Of a DNA stretch of 64,000 bases, positions 25,449-37,236 are shown in pieces (position 1 is the stretch's first letter; every line of letters begins with the position of its first letter). The translations under genes were made by a program, and so were the position numbers. The notes below the pieces were generated by a model. The model was not told the origin of the DNA. It saw nothing but the letters and a program-made list of their open reading frames with translations, and made no database searches. Source of the stretch: Raineyella sp. W15-4 (lineage in GTDB: Bacteria > Actinomycetota > Actinomycetes > Propionibacteriales > Propionibacteriaceae); assembly GCF_033170155.1 (NCBI RefSeq), contig NZ_CP137079.1, positions 3,844,001-3,908,000 of the forward strand, in the 5' to 3' direction.

Positions 25449-28026
25449 TGGTGCTCTCCTCGGTCGTGTCATCGTCCTCGGGGCGCTCCGGGTTGAGCGC
25501 GATGATCGACACCGCGTCGCTGCCGGAGACCCCGACGAACTTCACCCCCATAGTGTCACGCGAGGTGACCGCGACCTCCGAGACCGCGCTCCGTGTCACC
25601 TGGCCCGAGGTCTTGATGGCGATCACCTCGTCACCCTCCTGCACCATCAGGCCGCCCACCAGGCTGCCACGTTCGGAGTTGAGCTTCATCGCCTTGATGC
25701 CGAGTCCGCCGCGGCCCTGCAGCCGGTAGTCGCTGACCCGGGAGCGCTTGGCGTACCCCTCGTCGGTGACGGTGAAGACGAACCGGTCGTCCTCGGGGAA
25801 GTCGTCACGGACGATCATCATCGCCAGCAGCTCGTCGCCGTCACGGAACTTCATCCCGGTCACCCCGGAGGTGGCCCGCCCCATCGGCCGCAGCTGCTCG
25901 TCATCGGCCCGGAACCGGATCGCCTGCCCCTTGCGGGAGACCAGCAACACATCGTCCTCGCTGCCGGCCAGTTCGGCGCCGATCAGCTCGTCGTCCTCGT
26001 CGCGGAAGCTGACCGCGATCACCCCGGCCTGGCGCGGCGAGTCGTACGCCGACAGGGTGGTCTTCTTCACCAGCCCCTTGCGGGTGGCGAGCAGCAGGTA
26101 GTCGGCCACGTCGTACGACGGGATGGCGAGCACCTGGGCGATCGACTCGCCGGGCAGGAAGCTCAGCAGCCCCGCCACGTGACCGCCCTTGGCGTCCCGG
26201 TTCGCCTCCGGGAGCTGCCACGCCTTGGCCCGGTAGACCCGGCCCATGTTGGTGAAGAACAGGATCCACTGATGGTTGGTGGTCGCGAACAGGTGCGCCA
26301 CCTCGTCGTCCGCCCGCAGCGTCGCACCGCGGACGCCCTTGCCGCCGCGCTTCTGCACCCGGTACTGGTCGGAGCGGGTCCGCTTGGCGTAGCCGCCGAG
26401 GGTGATGGTGACGATGACGTCCTCGTCCGGGATCAGGTCCTCGTCGGAGAGGTCGCCGTCGGCCGACACGATCCGGGTCCGCCGCTCGTCACCGTACTTG
26501 TCGACGATCTCCTGCAGCTCGGTGGCGATGATCCCCCGCTGGCGGTCGGGCTTGGCCAGGATGTCGCGGAAGTCGGCGATCCGGGCCTCGATCTCCTCCA
26601 GGGTCTCGATGATCTTCTGCCGCTCCAGGGCAGCCAGCCGGCGCAGCTGCATGTCGAGGATGGCGGTGGCCTGCGCGTCGTCGATCTCCAACAGATCCTT
26701 CAGCCCCTCCCGGGCGGCCTCGGTGGTCGGCGAGCGGCGGATCAGCGCGATCACCTCGTCGAGGGCGTCCAGCGCCTTCACCAGGGCGCGGTAGATATGC
26801 GCCTGCTCCTCGGCCTTGCGCAGCCGGTACTCGGTGCGGCGCCGGATCACCTCGATCTGGTGGGTGATCCAGTAGGAGATGAACTGGTCCAGCCGCAGCG
26901 TACGGGGCACGTCGTCGACCAGCGCCACCATGTTGCAGCCGAAGGTGTCCTGCAACTGGGTGTGCTTGTAGAGGTTGTTCATCACCACCCGCGGCTGGGC
27001 GTCGCGCTTCAGCACGATCACCAGCCGCTGGCCCGTACGGGCCGAGGTGTCGTCGCGGATGTCGGCGATCCCGTTGAGCTTGCCGTTGTGCACCAGCTCG
27101 GCGATCTTCAGCGCCAGGTTGTCCGGGTTGCACATGTACGGCAGCTCGGTGACGACGAGCTGCGTACGCCCCTTGTCGTCCTCCTCGATGTCGATCACCG
27201 CGCGCATGGTGACCGAGCCGCGGCCGGTCCGGTACGCCTCCTCGATCCCCTTGCGGCCGACGATCAGCGCGCCGAGCGGGAAGTCCGGGCCCTTGATCCG
27301 CTCCATCGCGGCCTCGAGCAGCTCCTCCTCGGAGGCCTCGGGGTGCTCCAGCGCCCACTGCACCGCGGCGTTGACCTCGCGCATGTTGTGGGTGGGGATG
27401 TTGGTGGCCATCCCGACGGCGATGCCGGTCGAGCCGTTCACCAGCAGGTTCGGGAACCGGGCCGGCAGCACCGTCGGCTCCATGTCGCGGCCGTCGTAGT
27501 TCGGCTGGAAGTCGACGGTGTCCTCGTCGATGTCGCGGACCATCTCCATCGAGAGCGGCGCCATCTTGCACTCGGTGTAGCGCATCGCCGCGGCCGGGTC
27601 GTTGCCCGGGGAGCCGAAGTTGCCCTGACCGTTGACCAGCGGGGCCCGCATCACCCACGGCTGGGCGAGCCGGACCAGGGTGTCGTAGATCGCCAAGTCG
27701 CCGTGCGGGTGGTAAGTGCCCATCACCTCGCCGACGACGCGGGCGCACTTGTTCCAACCGCGGTCGGGGCGGTAGCCGCCGTCGTACATCGCGTACAGCA
27801 CCCGGCGGTGCACCGGCTTGAGACCGTCGCGGACGTCGGGCAGGGCCCGCCCGACGATCACCGACATGGCGTAGTCGAGGTAGGACTTCTGGATCTCCGC
27901 CTCGAGGTCGACCTGCTCGACGTTGTCGGTCTTCGCGGCCACGGCGAGGCCCTGCTGGTCGGCGACGGCCTGCTCGTCGGGGCCCTCGCCCTGGGCATCC
28001 TCGTTCTGCGGGGGGATTTCACTCAT
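25441..28026 (-). CDS. gyrA: DNA gyrase subunit A
   Basis: This 861-residue type IIA topoisomerase breakage-reunion subunit cuts DNA via Tyr150 (AAAMRYTE). The C-terminal beta-pinwheel carries a GyrA-box (QKRGGKG), which marks gyrase rather than topoisomerase IV. The quinolone-binding region reads [12 protein letters not shown]: Leu111 takes the place of E. coli Ser83, while the acidic residue equal to Asp87 is kept (Asp115). The N-terminal ~38 residues are an acidic extension before [17 protein letters not shown]. It lies 15 bp after gyrB and overlaps the DUF3566 gene, so the three are co-transcribed. Confidence 0.98.
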   Translation of the reverse strand: MSEIPPQNEDAQGEGPDEQAVADQQGLAVAAKTDNVEQVDLEAEIQKSYLDYAMSVIVGRALPDVRDGLKPVHRRVLYAMYDGGYRPDRGWNKCARVVGEVMGTYHPHGDLAIYDTLVRLAQPWVMRAPLVNGQGNFGSPGNDPAAAMRYTECKMAPLSMEMVRDIDEDTVDFQPNYDGRDMEPTVLPARFPNLLVNGSTGIAVGMATNIPTHNMREVNAAVQWALEHPEASEEELLEAAMERIKGPDFPLGALIVGRKGIEEAYRTGRGSVTMRAVIDIEEDDKGRTQLVVTELPYMCNPDNLALKIAELVHNGKLNGIADIRDDTSARTGQRLVIVLKRDAQPRVVMNNLYKHTQLQDTFGCNMVALVDDVPRTLRLDQFISYWITHQIEVIRRRTEYRLRKAEEQAHIYRALVKALDALDEVIALIRRSPTTEAAREGLKDLLEIDDAQATAILDMQLRRLAALERQKIIETLEEIEARIADFRDILAKPDRQRGIIATELQEIVDKYGDERRTRIVSADGDLSDEDLIPDEDVIVTITLGGYAKRTRSDQYRVQKRGGKGVRGATLRADDEVAHLFATTNHQWILFFTNMGRVYRAKAWQLPEANRDAKGGHVAGLLSFLPGESIAQVLAIPSYDVADYLLLATRKGLVKKTTLSAYDSPRQAGVIAVSFRDEDDELIGAELAGSEDDVLLVSRKGQAIRFRADDEQLRPMGRATSGVTGMKFRDGDELLAMMIVRDDFPEDDRFVFTVTDEGYAKRSRVSDYRLQGRGGLGIKAMKLNSERGSLVGGLMVQEGDEVIAIKTSGQVTRSAVSEVAVTSRDTMGVKFVGVSGSDAVSIIALNPERPEDDDTTEESTSE

Positions 28027-28041
28027 GTTCAGTTCTTCCGA

Positions 28042-30072
<2,031 letters not shown>

Positions 30073-30078
30073 TGGTGC

Positions 30079-30084
30079 AGTCTA
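30079..30084 (-). promoter_or_regulatory. -10 element of leaderless gyrB promoter
   Basis: The reverse strand reads TAGACT, then 6 bp, then the GTG of gyrB. No strong -35 is seen at 16-18 bp. The rest of the interval 30085-30243 shows nothing further. Confidence 0.6.
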
Positions 30085-30243
30085 CCCCACCGGGGGTGTA
30101 GTGGACGTCACACACCCGCGCAGACGGCCCTGGAAGGCGGTCTGCGGACCCCGGAGGGTCATTCGCAAGGGTGACCACGTCGGCGGGGCATCCGCGCGCC
30201 AGAATCACCCGTACGTGTCGAGGTCCACCACCGGAGCCGCGGA

Positions 30244-30801
30244 TCAACCGTAGGTGTCGCGAGGGCCGCGACCACGCACCCGCAGCCGGCCGTGGCTCCA
30301 CGACGGGGCGTCCGGCCCCTTGACCAGGATCCGGCGGACCACCTCGGAGCCGAGTTGCTCGTTGAGCCGGGCGACCACGGCCGGCGCCATCGAGCGCATC
30401 TGCACCGCCCACGCGGTCGACGAGGTGCGGACGGTGAGCACCCCGTCCTCGTACGCCTCCGGCCGGCAGTGCGCCGCGTTGGACGGGCCGATCAGCTCCG
30501 GCCAGCGGGCAATCAGGGCGTGCACGTCGAAGTCGGTGCGCCAGCCGCGCTCCTCCACCATCCGGCGCAGCACATCACCGATCGGCTGCGGGTCCCGGTC
30601 GTCCGGGCGGGCCCCCGATGACATCGGCTCGATCGGCCGGCGGCGCTTCCGCCGCGGTGGGCGCTGCGGTGCGGGGGTCCCGGCGTTCACCTGCCGGGCG
30701 ATCCGCCGGGCCAACTCGAGGCCGTCCGGATCGGGGGTGTCCGGGGCGGGCTCGGGGTCCTCGGGCAGCGGCTCGTCCGGCCGATCCGGGTCAGGCGGCA
30801 T
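30244..30801 (-). CDS. DciA/DUF721 family protein
   Basis: This 185-residue protein has a proline/acidic N-terminal third, a basic patch (PRRKRRRP) and a C-terminal DUF721 domain at ~70-170 ([40 protein letters not shown]). DUF721 proteins include DciA, which assists loading of the replicative helicase DnaB in bacteria lacking DnaC. The start overlaps the recF end by 11 bp, the conserved actinobacterial recF-DUF721-gyrB order (M. tuberculosis Rv0004). Confidence 0.88.
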   Translation of the reverse strand: MPPDPDRPDEPLPEDPEPAPDTPDPDGLELARRIARQVNAGTPAPQRPPRRKRRRPIEPMSSGARPDDRDPQPIGDVLRRMVEERGWRTDFDVHALIARWPELIGPSNAAHCRPEAYEDGVLTVRTSSTAWAVQMRSMAPAVVARLNEQLGSEVVRRILVKGPDAPSWSHGRLRVRGRGPRDTYG

Positions 30802-31954
30802 CGGGAAGCACCTCCCCCGCGGCGACCCGGAACCGCTGACCGGCCAGGGCGGCCGGCAGGTCCTCGGCGACGGCGGCGGTGACCAGCACCTGGTCGGCGC
30901 CGAGCACTCCGCCGGCGAGCCGGTCCCGGCGGGTGGCGTCCAGTTCGGCGAAGACGTCGTCGAGGATCAGCACCGGCTCGATCCCGTCGGCCCGCAGCAG
31001 CTGGAAACCGCCCAGCTTCAGCGCCAGGGCGTACGACCAGGACTCCCCGTGGCTGGCATAGCCCTTGGCCGGCAGCTCGCCGAGGAACAGCTCGATGTCG
31101 TCGCGGTGCGGCCCGACCAGCGACACCCCCCGGGCGATCTCCTCACCGCGGCGTTCGGCCATCCGGGCCAGCAGCGCGGCCCGCAGCTCCTCGCGGTCGG
31201 TCCCGGGCGCACCGTCCGGGTCCGCCGGCCCGTCCGGGTCCAACGAGCTGCGGTAGCGCGCGGTCGCCACGTTGTTGGCCGGCGCGATGTCGGCGTACGC
31301 CCGGGCGGTGTGCGGCATCAGTGCGGCGAGGGTGTCCAGCCGGGCGGAGAGCACCTCGGCCCCGACAGTGGCCAGCTGCTCGTCCCAGATCCGCAGCGTG
31401 TCGTCGGCGTACGGGTCGGCGACCCGCCCGCCCCGGCCGGACATCGTCTTCAGCAGGCTGTTGCGCTGCCGCAGCACCTTGTCGTAGTCGTGGCGCACGC
31501 CGGCCATCCGGGGCCACCGAGTCGCCACCAGGGCGTCGAGGAACTGCCGACGGGCGGCCGGGTCGCCCTTGACGATGGCCAGGTCCTCGGGGGAGAAGAC
31601 CACCGTGCGCAGGATGCCGAGCAGCTCGCGGGGCCGCGACAGCGGTGCCCGGTTGAGCCGGGCCCGATTGGCCCGGCCGGGATGGATGTCGATCTCCAGC
31701 ACCAGGGCCCGGTCGTCCACACGTCCGGCCCGGACCCGGGCCTTGATCGTCGCCCGCTCGGTGCCGTGCCGCACCAGCGGCAGGTCGGCGGAGACCCGGT
31801 GGGAGCCGAGGGTGGCCAGGTAGTCCACCGCCTCCACCAGGTTGGTCTTGCCCTGGCCGTTCGCCCCGACGAAGGTCACCACCCCCGGCGCCAGGTCCAC
31901 GTCGACGTACGCGTACGACCGGAAGTCGGCCAGCGTGAGGTGGTCGACGTACAC
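30791..31954 (-). CDS. recF: DNA replication and repair protein RecF
   Basis: This 387-residue SMC-like ATPase helps load RecA at gaps. It has Walker [11 protein letters not shown], an ABC-type signature region near [15 protein letters not shown], and Walker [15 protein letters not shown] choose the GTG at 31954 ([14 protein letters not shown]), 5 bp after the gnd stop; the frame is open upstream but only reads gnd in another frame. The ribosome-binding site is weak, suggesting coupling to gnd. Confidence 0.94.
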   Translation of the reverse strand: MYVDHLTLADFRSYAYVDVDLAPGVVTFVGANGQGKTNLVEAVDYLATLGSHRVSADLPLVRHGTERATIKARVRAGRVDDRALVLEIDIHPGRANRARLNRAPLSRPRELLGILRTVVFSPEDLAIVKGDPAARRQFLDALVATRWPRMAGVRHDYDKVLRQRNSLLKTMSGRGGRVADPYADDTLRIWDEQLATVGAEVLSARLDTLAALMPHTARAYADIAPANNVATARYRSSLDPDGPADPDGAPGTDREELRAALLARMAERRGEEIARGVSLVGPHRDDIELFLGELPAKGYASHGESWSYALALKLGGFQLLRADGIEPVLILDDVFAELDATRRDRLAGGVLGADQVLVTAAVAEDLPAALAGQRFRVAAGEVLPDAA

Positions 31955-31959
31955 CAGGC

Positions 31960-32841
31960 TCAGTCGTCCTCGGGCAGCACGGCATGCCCGCCGAACTGGT
32001 TGCGCAGCGCGGCGATCATCTTCATCGCCGGCGAATCGGTCTGCCGGGAGATGAACCGGGTGTAGAGCGAGGCGCTGATCGCCGGGGTCGGTACGCCGAG
32101 CTCGATCGCCGCCTCGACGGTCCATCGGCCCTCGCCGGAGTCCTCCGCATAGCCGCGGACATCGGACAGGTCCGGGTCGTCCTCGAGTGCATTGTCGAGC
32201 AGGTCGAGCAGCCATGACTTCACCACCGAACCCTCGCGCCAGGACCGGAAGACGGCCGGGACGTCGGTCACCAGGTCGGCGGTCGCCAACAGTTCCCAGC
32301 CCTCGGCGTACGCCTCCATCATGGCGTACTCGATGCCGTTGTGGACCATCTTGGCGAAATGCCCGGCGCCCACCGGGCCGGCATGCACGAAGCCGAAGTC
32401 GCCGGCCGGTTTCAGTGCCTGGAAGTACGGCGTCAGCCGCTCCACGACGGCGGCCTCACCGCCGACCATCAGGGCGTAGCCGTTGGTGCGGCCCCACACC
32501 CCGCCGGACACGCCACAGTCGACGAAGGCCACCCCATGCTCGGCACAGACGCCCGCCCGGCGCTGGTCGTCGGTGTACTTCGAGTTGCCGCCGTCGACCA
32601 CGACGTCGCCCGCGGACAGCAGCGGGACGACCTGCGCCAGCATCGCGTCGATGTGCTGCACCGGCAGCATCAGCCAGATCACCCGCGGCGGCGCCAGCCG
32701 GGCCACCAGATCGGCCGGATCGGTGGCGTCGCTGAGCTCCTGGTTGAGGTCGTAGCCGACCACATCCACACCGGAAACCCGCCAGCGCTCCCGCATGTTG
32801 CCGCCCATCCGGCCCAGACCCACCAGTCCCAGGGATGTCAT
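31960..32841 (-). CDS. gnd: 6-phosphogluconate dehydrogenase (short, GndA-type)
   Basis: This 293-residue protein belongs to the shorter decarboxylating 6-phosphogluconate dehydrogenase form. The Rossmann motif is [22 protein letters not shown] and the [20 protein letters not shown] block form the active site, with the catalytic Lys in [22 protein letters not shown]. It makes ribulose-5-phosphate and NAD(P)H. Location between dnaN and recF is a known actinobacterial arrangement, as in Streptomyces. Confidence 0.94.
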   Translation of the reverse strand: MTSLGLVGLGRMGGNMRERWRVSGVDVVGYDLNQELSDATDPADLVARLAPPRVIWLMLPVQHIDAMLAQVVPLLSAGDVVVDGGNSKYTDDQRRAGVCAEHGVAFVDCGVSGGVWGRTNGYALMVGGEAAVVERLTPYFQALKPAGDFGFVHAGPVGAGHFAKMVHNGIEYAMMEAYAEGWELLATADLVTDVPAVFRSWREGSVVKSWLLDLLDNALEDDPDLSDVRGYAEDSGEGRWTVEAAIELGVPTPAISASLYTRFISRQTDSPAMKMIAALRNQFGGHAVLPEDD

Positions 32842-32898
32842 GTCGCTTCGCTTCCAGTCTCAGTCGTGTCAGCCGCCGGCAGGATGCCGGCGACCGGG

Positions 32899-34050
32899 TC
32901 AGTCGGGCAGCCGCATCAGCATGATGACATGGCGGTAGTCGAGCAGTGGCTCCCCGTCGAGGGCGGCGATCCCGGTCAGCAGACAGGGCTTGCCCGGCTG
33001 GGTGAAGGAGAAGTTGACGTACGCCGCATCCAGCGCGCCCAGGGCGTCGAGCAGGTACTGCGGGTTGAATCCGGCGGCGATCAACGGTTCGCCGGCACTG
33101 TCCAACTCGGCCTCGATCTGCTCCGAGGCGTGCGCATGGTCGCCGCTGGCCGCCTCCAGGGTGACCTCGTTCTCCCCCATCACCATCCGCAGCGGCGAGT
33201 TGCGCTCGGCCACCAGGGCGACGCGCTTGGCGGCGTCGATCAGATCGGCGGTGGCGCACCGTACGGTCAGGGTGGCCTGGATGTCCATCAGGTGGCGGAC
33301 CTTGGGAAACTCTCCGTCCAGCAGCCGGGTGGTGATCCGGCGCCGGGTGCCGTGGGACTCACCGGCCAGGCCGATGATCCCCTCACCGCTGCCGGGCTGC
33401 GACAGGGCGATGCTGACCGTCTCCCCGCCGGCCATCGACTTGGCGGCCTCGGAGAGCACCTTGGCCGGGACCAGGGCGTTGCCGCGGAAGTCGGACCGGG
33501 CCGGGGTCCAGGTGAGCTCCTTGAGGGCCATCCGGTAGCGGTCGGTGGCCAGCATCGACAGCGTGTCGCCGTCGATCTCGACCCGGACGCCGGTGAAGAT
33601 CGGCAGCAGCTCGTCCCGGCCGGCGGCGACGGCGACCTGGGAGACGGCCTCGGCCAGGGCGTCGCTGGGCACGGTGCCGGTCTCGGTCGGCATCGCCGGC
33701 AGCACCGGATAGTCGTCGGTCGGCAGCAGCTGCAGGGTGAAGTGCGCGCTGCCGCAGGTCAGATCCATCGCGGCGCCGGAGGCATCGACGGCGACACCGG
33801 AGTGCGGCAGGGATCGGGTGATGTCGGCGAGCAGGCGCCCGGACACCAGCGCGGTGCCCTCGTCGTGCACGGTCGCCGGCAGGTCGACCCGGGCCGAGGT
33901 CTCGTAGTCGAAGCTGGACAGGGTCAGCGATTCACCTTCGGCGTGGATCATCAGGCCGGCCAGGATCGGGATCGACGGGCGCGTCGGCAGGCTCCGGGCG
34001 ACCCAGGCAACGGACTCCGCCAACACGTCGCGGTCGACTTCGAACTTCAC
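32899..34050 (-). CDS. dnaN: DNA polymerase III beta subunit (sliding clamp)
   Basis: This 383-residue clamp protein has three similar domains (KFEVDRDVLAESVAWVARSLP at the start, IPILAGLMI, ending MLMRLPD). It rings DNA and tethers the polymerase. The GTG at 34050 has a perfect AGGAGG 5 bp upstream, so this start is preferred over the longer open frame to 34080. It is the first gene after oriC on the leftward arm; 57 bp separate it from gnd. Confidence 0.97.
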   Translation of the reverse strand: MKFEVDRDVLAESVAWVARSLPTRPSIPILAGLMIHAEGESLTLSSFDYETSARVDLPATVHDEGTALVSGRLLADITRSLPHSGVAVDASGAAMDLTCGSAHFTLQLLPTDDYPVLPAMPTETGTVPSDALAEAVSQVAVAAGRDELLPIFTGVRVEIDGDTLSMLATDRYRMALKELTWTPARSDFRGNALVPAKVLSEAAKSMAGGETVSIALSQPGSGEGIIGLAGESHGTRRRITTRLLDGEFPKVRHLMDIQATLTVRCATADLIDAAKRVALVAERNSPLRMVMGENEVTLEAASGDHAHASEQIEAELDSAGEPLIAAGFNPQYLLDALGALDAAYVNFSFTQPGKPCLLTGIAALDGEPLLDYRHVIMLMRLPD

Positions 34051-34202
34051 TGGGCCTCCTGGGGGGATTGTCGTGGCCACCTGATCATATCGACTGTGCT
34101 GTCGCCCGGGTCCCGCACGGCGGTCTCGTCGCTGGGTCGTCTCCCGGCCCTACCACCGCTTCTTGTCATTTCTGATCTGGATACAGCAGTAGTCATAGGT
34201 CG

Positions 34203-34433
34203 TGTGGATACTGTGGAGAAGTAGCGTTTCCCCTCGTCAGGCCGGGAAGCGCCGTCCACAGCCGGGGTGGGCAACCGAAAATCACACGGGTGGAAGATGT
34301 GGACGTACGGATCGGTCGCCCACCGGCGTCGGCAGATTGTCCGCAGTCGGCGGGGCAACTGTCCACAGTTGTCCACAATCCCATCCACAGGTGTTGACAA
34401 ATCGGGATCCAGGTCCATAATGTGATCTGGATC
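34203..34433. other. oriC: Chromosomal replication origin oriC (DnaA-box cluster)
   Basis: The dnaA-dnaN interval (34051-34441) carries DnaA-box-like 9-mers. Forward-strand boxes are CCGTCCACA 34252-34260, TTGTCCGCA 34337-34345, CTGTCCACA 34359-34367, TTGTCCACA 34369-34377 (perfect) and CCATCCACA 34381-34389. Reverse-strand boxes are 34203-34211 (GTATCCACA), 34212-34220 (TTCTCCACA) and 34298-34306 (ACGTCCACA). Relatively AT-rich stretches lie at ~34159-34200 and ~34413-34426. An inverted repeat GATCCAG/CTGGATC (34406-34412/34427-34433) lies just after the dnaA stop. The part 34051-34150 shows only the dnaN ribosome-binding site. Confidence 0.9.
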
Positions 34434-34441
34434 ACTCGATG

Positions 34442-35929
34442 TCAGGCCTTGTCGGCCTTCTGGCGGATTCGGGTGGTGAGTTCGGTCACCTGGGTGTAGA
34501 CCTCACGGCGCTCGGAGAGCAGCTGACGGATCTTACGTTCGGCGTGCATCACGGTGGTGTGGTCGCGGCCACCGAACTGCTGGCCGATCTTCGGCAGCGA
34601 CAGGTCGGTCAGCTCCCGGCACAGATACATCGCGATCTGGCGCGCGGTGGCGATGTTCTGGGTCCGCGATGCGCTGCACAGCTCGTCGACGCTGAGACCG
34701 AAGTAGCCGGCGGTCTGGGCCATGATCAGCCCCGAGGTGATCTCCGAGCCGTTGCCGGCCGGGATCAGGTCCTGCAGCACCACCTGGGCGAGCGGCAGGT
34801 CGACCGGCTCGCCGTTGAGGGAGGCGAACGCGGCCACCCGGATCAGCGCTCCCTCCAGTTCCCGGATGTTGGTCTGGATCCGCTCGGCGATGAACTGGAG
34901 CACCTGCGGGTCGACGGCCAGCCGCTCCTGCTCCGCCTTCTTGTACAGGATGGCGATCCGGGTCTCCAGGTCCGGCGCGTGCACGTCGGCGATCAGACCG
35001 GACTGGAACCGGGACCGCAATCGTGGCTCGAGCGCCTCCAGCAGTTTCGGAGGCCGGTCGGAGGTCATCACGATCTGCTTCTCGGCGTTCTGCAGGGTGT
35101 TGAAGGTGTGGAAGAACTCCTCCTGGGTCTGGATCTTGCCCTCCAGGAACTGGATGTCGTCGATCAGCAGCACGTCGACCTCGCGGTAGCGGCGACGGAA
35201 CTCGACGGTCTGGTTCTCCGAGATGGCGTTGATGAACTCGTTGGTGAGCTCCTCGGTGGAGACGTAGCGCACCCTGGCGTCCGGGTAGAGGTGCAGCACG
35301 TAGTGACCGACGGCATGCATCAGATGGGTCTTGCCGAGCCCGGACCCGCCGTAGATGACCAGCGGGTTGAACACCTTGCCCGGGGTTTCCGCGGCGGCGC
35401 GGGCGGCCGCGTTCGCCAGCCGGTTGGAGGGGCCGATGATGAAGTTGTCGAAGGAGTACTGGGGATTGAGCCGGGTGCTCTCCAGCACCTGCCCGGTGAG
35501 GTTGCCGTCCCGGCTGGTCTCCGGACTGGGGCGGGGCACGAACGGGCCGATCCGGCCGGTGGAGCCGACGTCCTCGTTGGACCACTCGTCGTCGAGATCC
35601 TCGTCGGTGACCGATTCGGGCGCCTCGAGCGGCAGCTCGGTCTCCAGGTCGAGGGCGATGTCGGGGTCGACGGTGACGGCCAGCCGGGTGAGGTGGCGGA
35701 AGCAGTCGGAGAGCGCCTCCTCGATCCCCGGGCGGAGCCGGTTCTCCAGCTGGTCCCGGGTGTACTCGTTCGGGACCGCCACCATCACGGTGTTCTGGAC
35801 CACGGTGAGCGGCTTCGTGTTGCGCAACAGGCCCCGGTGCCGGGCCCCGGAGTGCTTGACGATGTACGCCCACGCCTCCGGCAGCTGCTCAGTCGTGAAC
35901 CGCGGGTGTTCGGGGGTGGTCCCAGTCAC
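34442..35929 (-). CDS. dnaA: Chromosomal replication initiator protein DnaA
   Basis: This 495-residue AAA+ initiator has a domain I at the N-terminus (ending near WFRxx-type fold region AVPNEYTRDQLENRL) and an acidic domain II linker (~110-150). The AAA+ core has Walker A GGSGLGKTHLM and Walker B VLLIDDIQFLEGK. Domain IV has the DnaA-box reading signature GRDHTTVMHAERKI. GTG 35929 with GAAGGG upstream is preferred; the frame is open to 35980. It binds the boxes in the adjacent oriC and probably its own promoter. Confidence 0.98.
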   Translation of the reverse strand: MTGTTPEHPRFTTEQLPEAWAYIVKHSGARHRGLLRNTKPLTVVQNTVMVAVPNEYTRDQLENRLRPGIEEALSDCFRHLTRLAVTVDPDIALDLETELPLEAPESVTDEDLDDEWSNEDVGSTGRIGPFVPRPSPETSRDGNLTGQVLESTRLNPQYSFDNFIIGPSNRLANAAARAAAETPGKVFNPLVIYGGSGLGKTHLMHAVGHYVLHLYPDARVRYVSTEELTNEFINAISENQTVEFRRRYREVDVLLIDDIQFLEGKIQTQEEFFHTFNTLQNAEKQIVMTSDRPPKLLEALEPRLRSRFQSGLIADVHAPDLETRIAILYKKAEQERLAVDPQVLQFIAERIQTNIRELEGALIRVAAFASLNGEPVDLPLAQVVLQDLIPAGNGSEITSGLIMAQTAGYFGLSVDELCSASRTQNIATARQIAMYLCRELTDLSLPKIGQQFGGRDHTTVMHAERKIRQLLSERREVYTQVTELTTRIRQKADKA

Positions 35930-36349
35930 GCGTGCCCTTCCTGTCCTCGATGCGGCCCTGTAGGAGCCGCATCCACACATCTTTCCACAGGTGTGGAAAA
36001 CAGATCACGCCCCGCGGTGGCGTGTGGCCACGGGGGGCTGCTCCAGGGGGGCTGGGCTGGTTATGCGGTTGTCGGCGGAGGCCGGAGCGCTTGAGAGTAC
36101 TCGGCCGATCCGGCCCGTGCAACCTACCGGAGGACTTCTCGCGGGCTGGTCGGCGTGTCGAGTGGACAACGCCGTAGGCAGGATTCTTGCACCGGAAGGG
36201 TCGGACACGCCAGAGGTTCGGCGGACCGTGGTGGCGAGAATTGCCTTCGCGGAGCCGTCCGCGTACCGTGGTCCGGTCACCACCGTGGTGTCCGTACGCG
36301 TATCGGCCCTCGGTACGTCCTGTCGATCTCAGTTCCTGGGGAGATATTC
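35930..36349. promoter_or_regulatory. dnaA-rpmH intergenic region with DnaA boxes
   Basis: This 420-bp divergent region has near-consensus boxes: CTTTCCACA 35981-35989 facing TTTTCCACA (reverse of 35992-36000) to form a TTTCCACA-GG-TGTGGAAA palindrome, GCATCCACA at 35969-35977, and a reverse TTGTCCACT at 36161-36169. The first three lie 40-70 bp before the dnaA GTG, suggesting autoregulation. I cannot assign confident -35/-10 pairs for dnaA or rpmH. The rest is GC-rich with no gene. Confidence 0.65.
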
Positions 36350-36487
36350 GTGAGCAAGCGCACCTACCAGCCGAGCAACCGGCGCCGGGCCCGTACCCAC
36401 GGCTTCCGCACCAAGATGCGGACCCGTGCGGGTCGCGCCACCATCGCCCGTCGTCGCGCCAAGGGTCGCGAGAAGCTCTCCGCCTGA
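36350..36487 (+). CDS. rpmH: 50S ribosomal protein L34
   Basis: This 45-residue, very basic protein starts [19 protein letters not shown] and ends GREKLSA, the standard L34 length and sequence pattern. GTG start at 36350 with GGGGAG upstream. It is the first gene of the rightward rpmH-rnpA-yidD-yidC-jag-rsmG run. Confidence 0.97.
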   Translation: MSKRTYQPSNRRRARTHGFRTKMRTRAGRATIARRRAKGREKLSA

Positions 36488-36508
36488 CGTACGACCACCG
36501 TCGCACGG

Positions 36509-36847
36509 ATGTTGCCCAGCGGCGCTCGGATGCGCTCCTCCGATGAGTTCCGGCTCACGGCGCGCCGTGGGGTCCGTGCGGCCCGACCGAGTGTCGTGGT
36601 GCACGCCCGACTCGGTGACAGCCCGCCTGCCCAGGTGGGCTTCGTCGTATCCAAGGCTGTGGGGAACGCGGTGACCCGGAACCGTACGAAACGCCGACTG
36701 CGCCACCTGGCCGCCGCACGGTTGGCCGGGTTGCCGGCGACCGCCCGGGTGGTCGTCCGGGCACTGCCGGCCGCCGCCGCGACGCCGGAGCGACTGGTCG
36801 ACGACTTCACCGCGGCATGGGACCGTGCCCTCGCCCGGGTACGCTGA
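36509..36847 (+). CDS. rnpA: Ribonuclease P protein component
   Basis: This 112-residue basic protein assists RNase P RNA in maturing tRNA 5' ends. The conserved RNR-type motif is [16 protein letters not shown], preceded by VGFVVSK. The N-terminus [14 protein letters not shown] is the usual actinobacterial start. It lies 21 bp after rpmH. Confidence 0.95.
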   Translation: MLPSGARMRSSDEFRLTARRGVRAARPSVVVHARLGDSPPAQVGFVVSKAVGNAVTRNRTKRRLRHLAAARLAGLPATARVVVRALPAAAATPERLVDDFTAAWDRALARVR

Positions 36848-36885
36848 TATCGGGGCGCGGGGCACGGGGACGTAGAAGGATCACG

Positions 36886-37221
36886 ATGAAGTACCTGCTG
36901 ATCGGCTTCCTCAAGCTCTATCGCGCCGTGATCAGCCCGCTCTACGGGCCGGTCTGTCGCTACTACCCCTCCTGTTCGGCGTACGCCCTGGAGGCGGTCC
37001 GGGTGCACGGGTCGATCAAGGGCAGCTGGCTGGCCGCCCGGCGCCTGGGCCGGTGCCATCCCTGGGCCGCCGGTGGGTACGATCCGGTACCGGGAACACC
37101 TGCAGCCGAGGAGTGGGCCGAGGAACAGGCAGCCAAGGCCCGCCAGGCCGCCGCCGGGCTCCACTACGAGCCTGGCGTGACGGCCGGCCCCGATGATTTG
37201 TCCACCCGCTCGACGTCATAG
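36886..37221 (+). CDS. yidD: Membrane protein insertion efficiency factor YidD
   Basis: This 111-residue protein has the YidD block: [18 protein letters not shown], then [35 protein letters not shown] and GGYDPVP, with its conserved cysteines. It assists YidC-dependent insertion. An Ala/Glu-rich C-terminal extension of ~40 residues follows the conserved part. ATG 36886 has AGAAGGA upstream. Confidence 0.95.
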   Translation: MKYLLIGFLKLYRAVISPLYGPVCRYYPSCSAYALEAVRVHGSIKGSWLAARRLGRCHPWAAGGYDPVPGTPAAEEWAEEQAAKARQAAAGLHYEPGVTAGPDDLSTRSTS

Positions 37222-37236
37222 AGGTCTGTAACCGAC

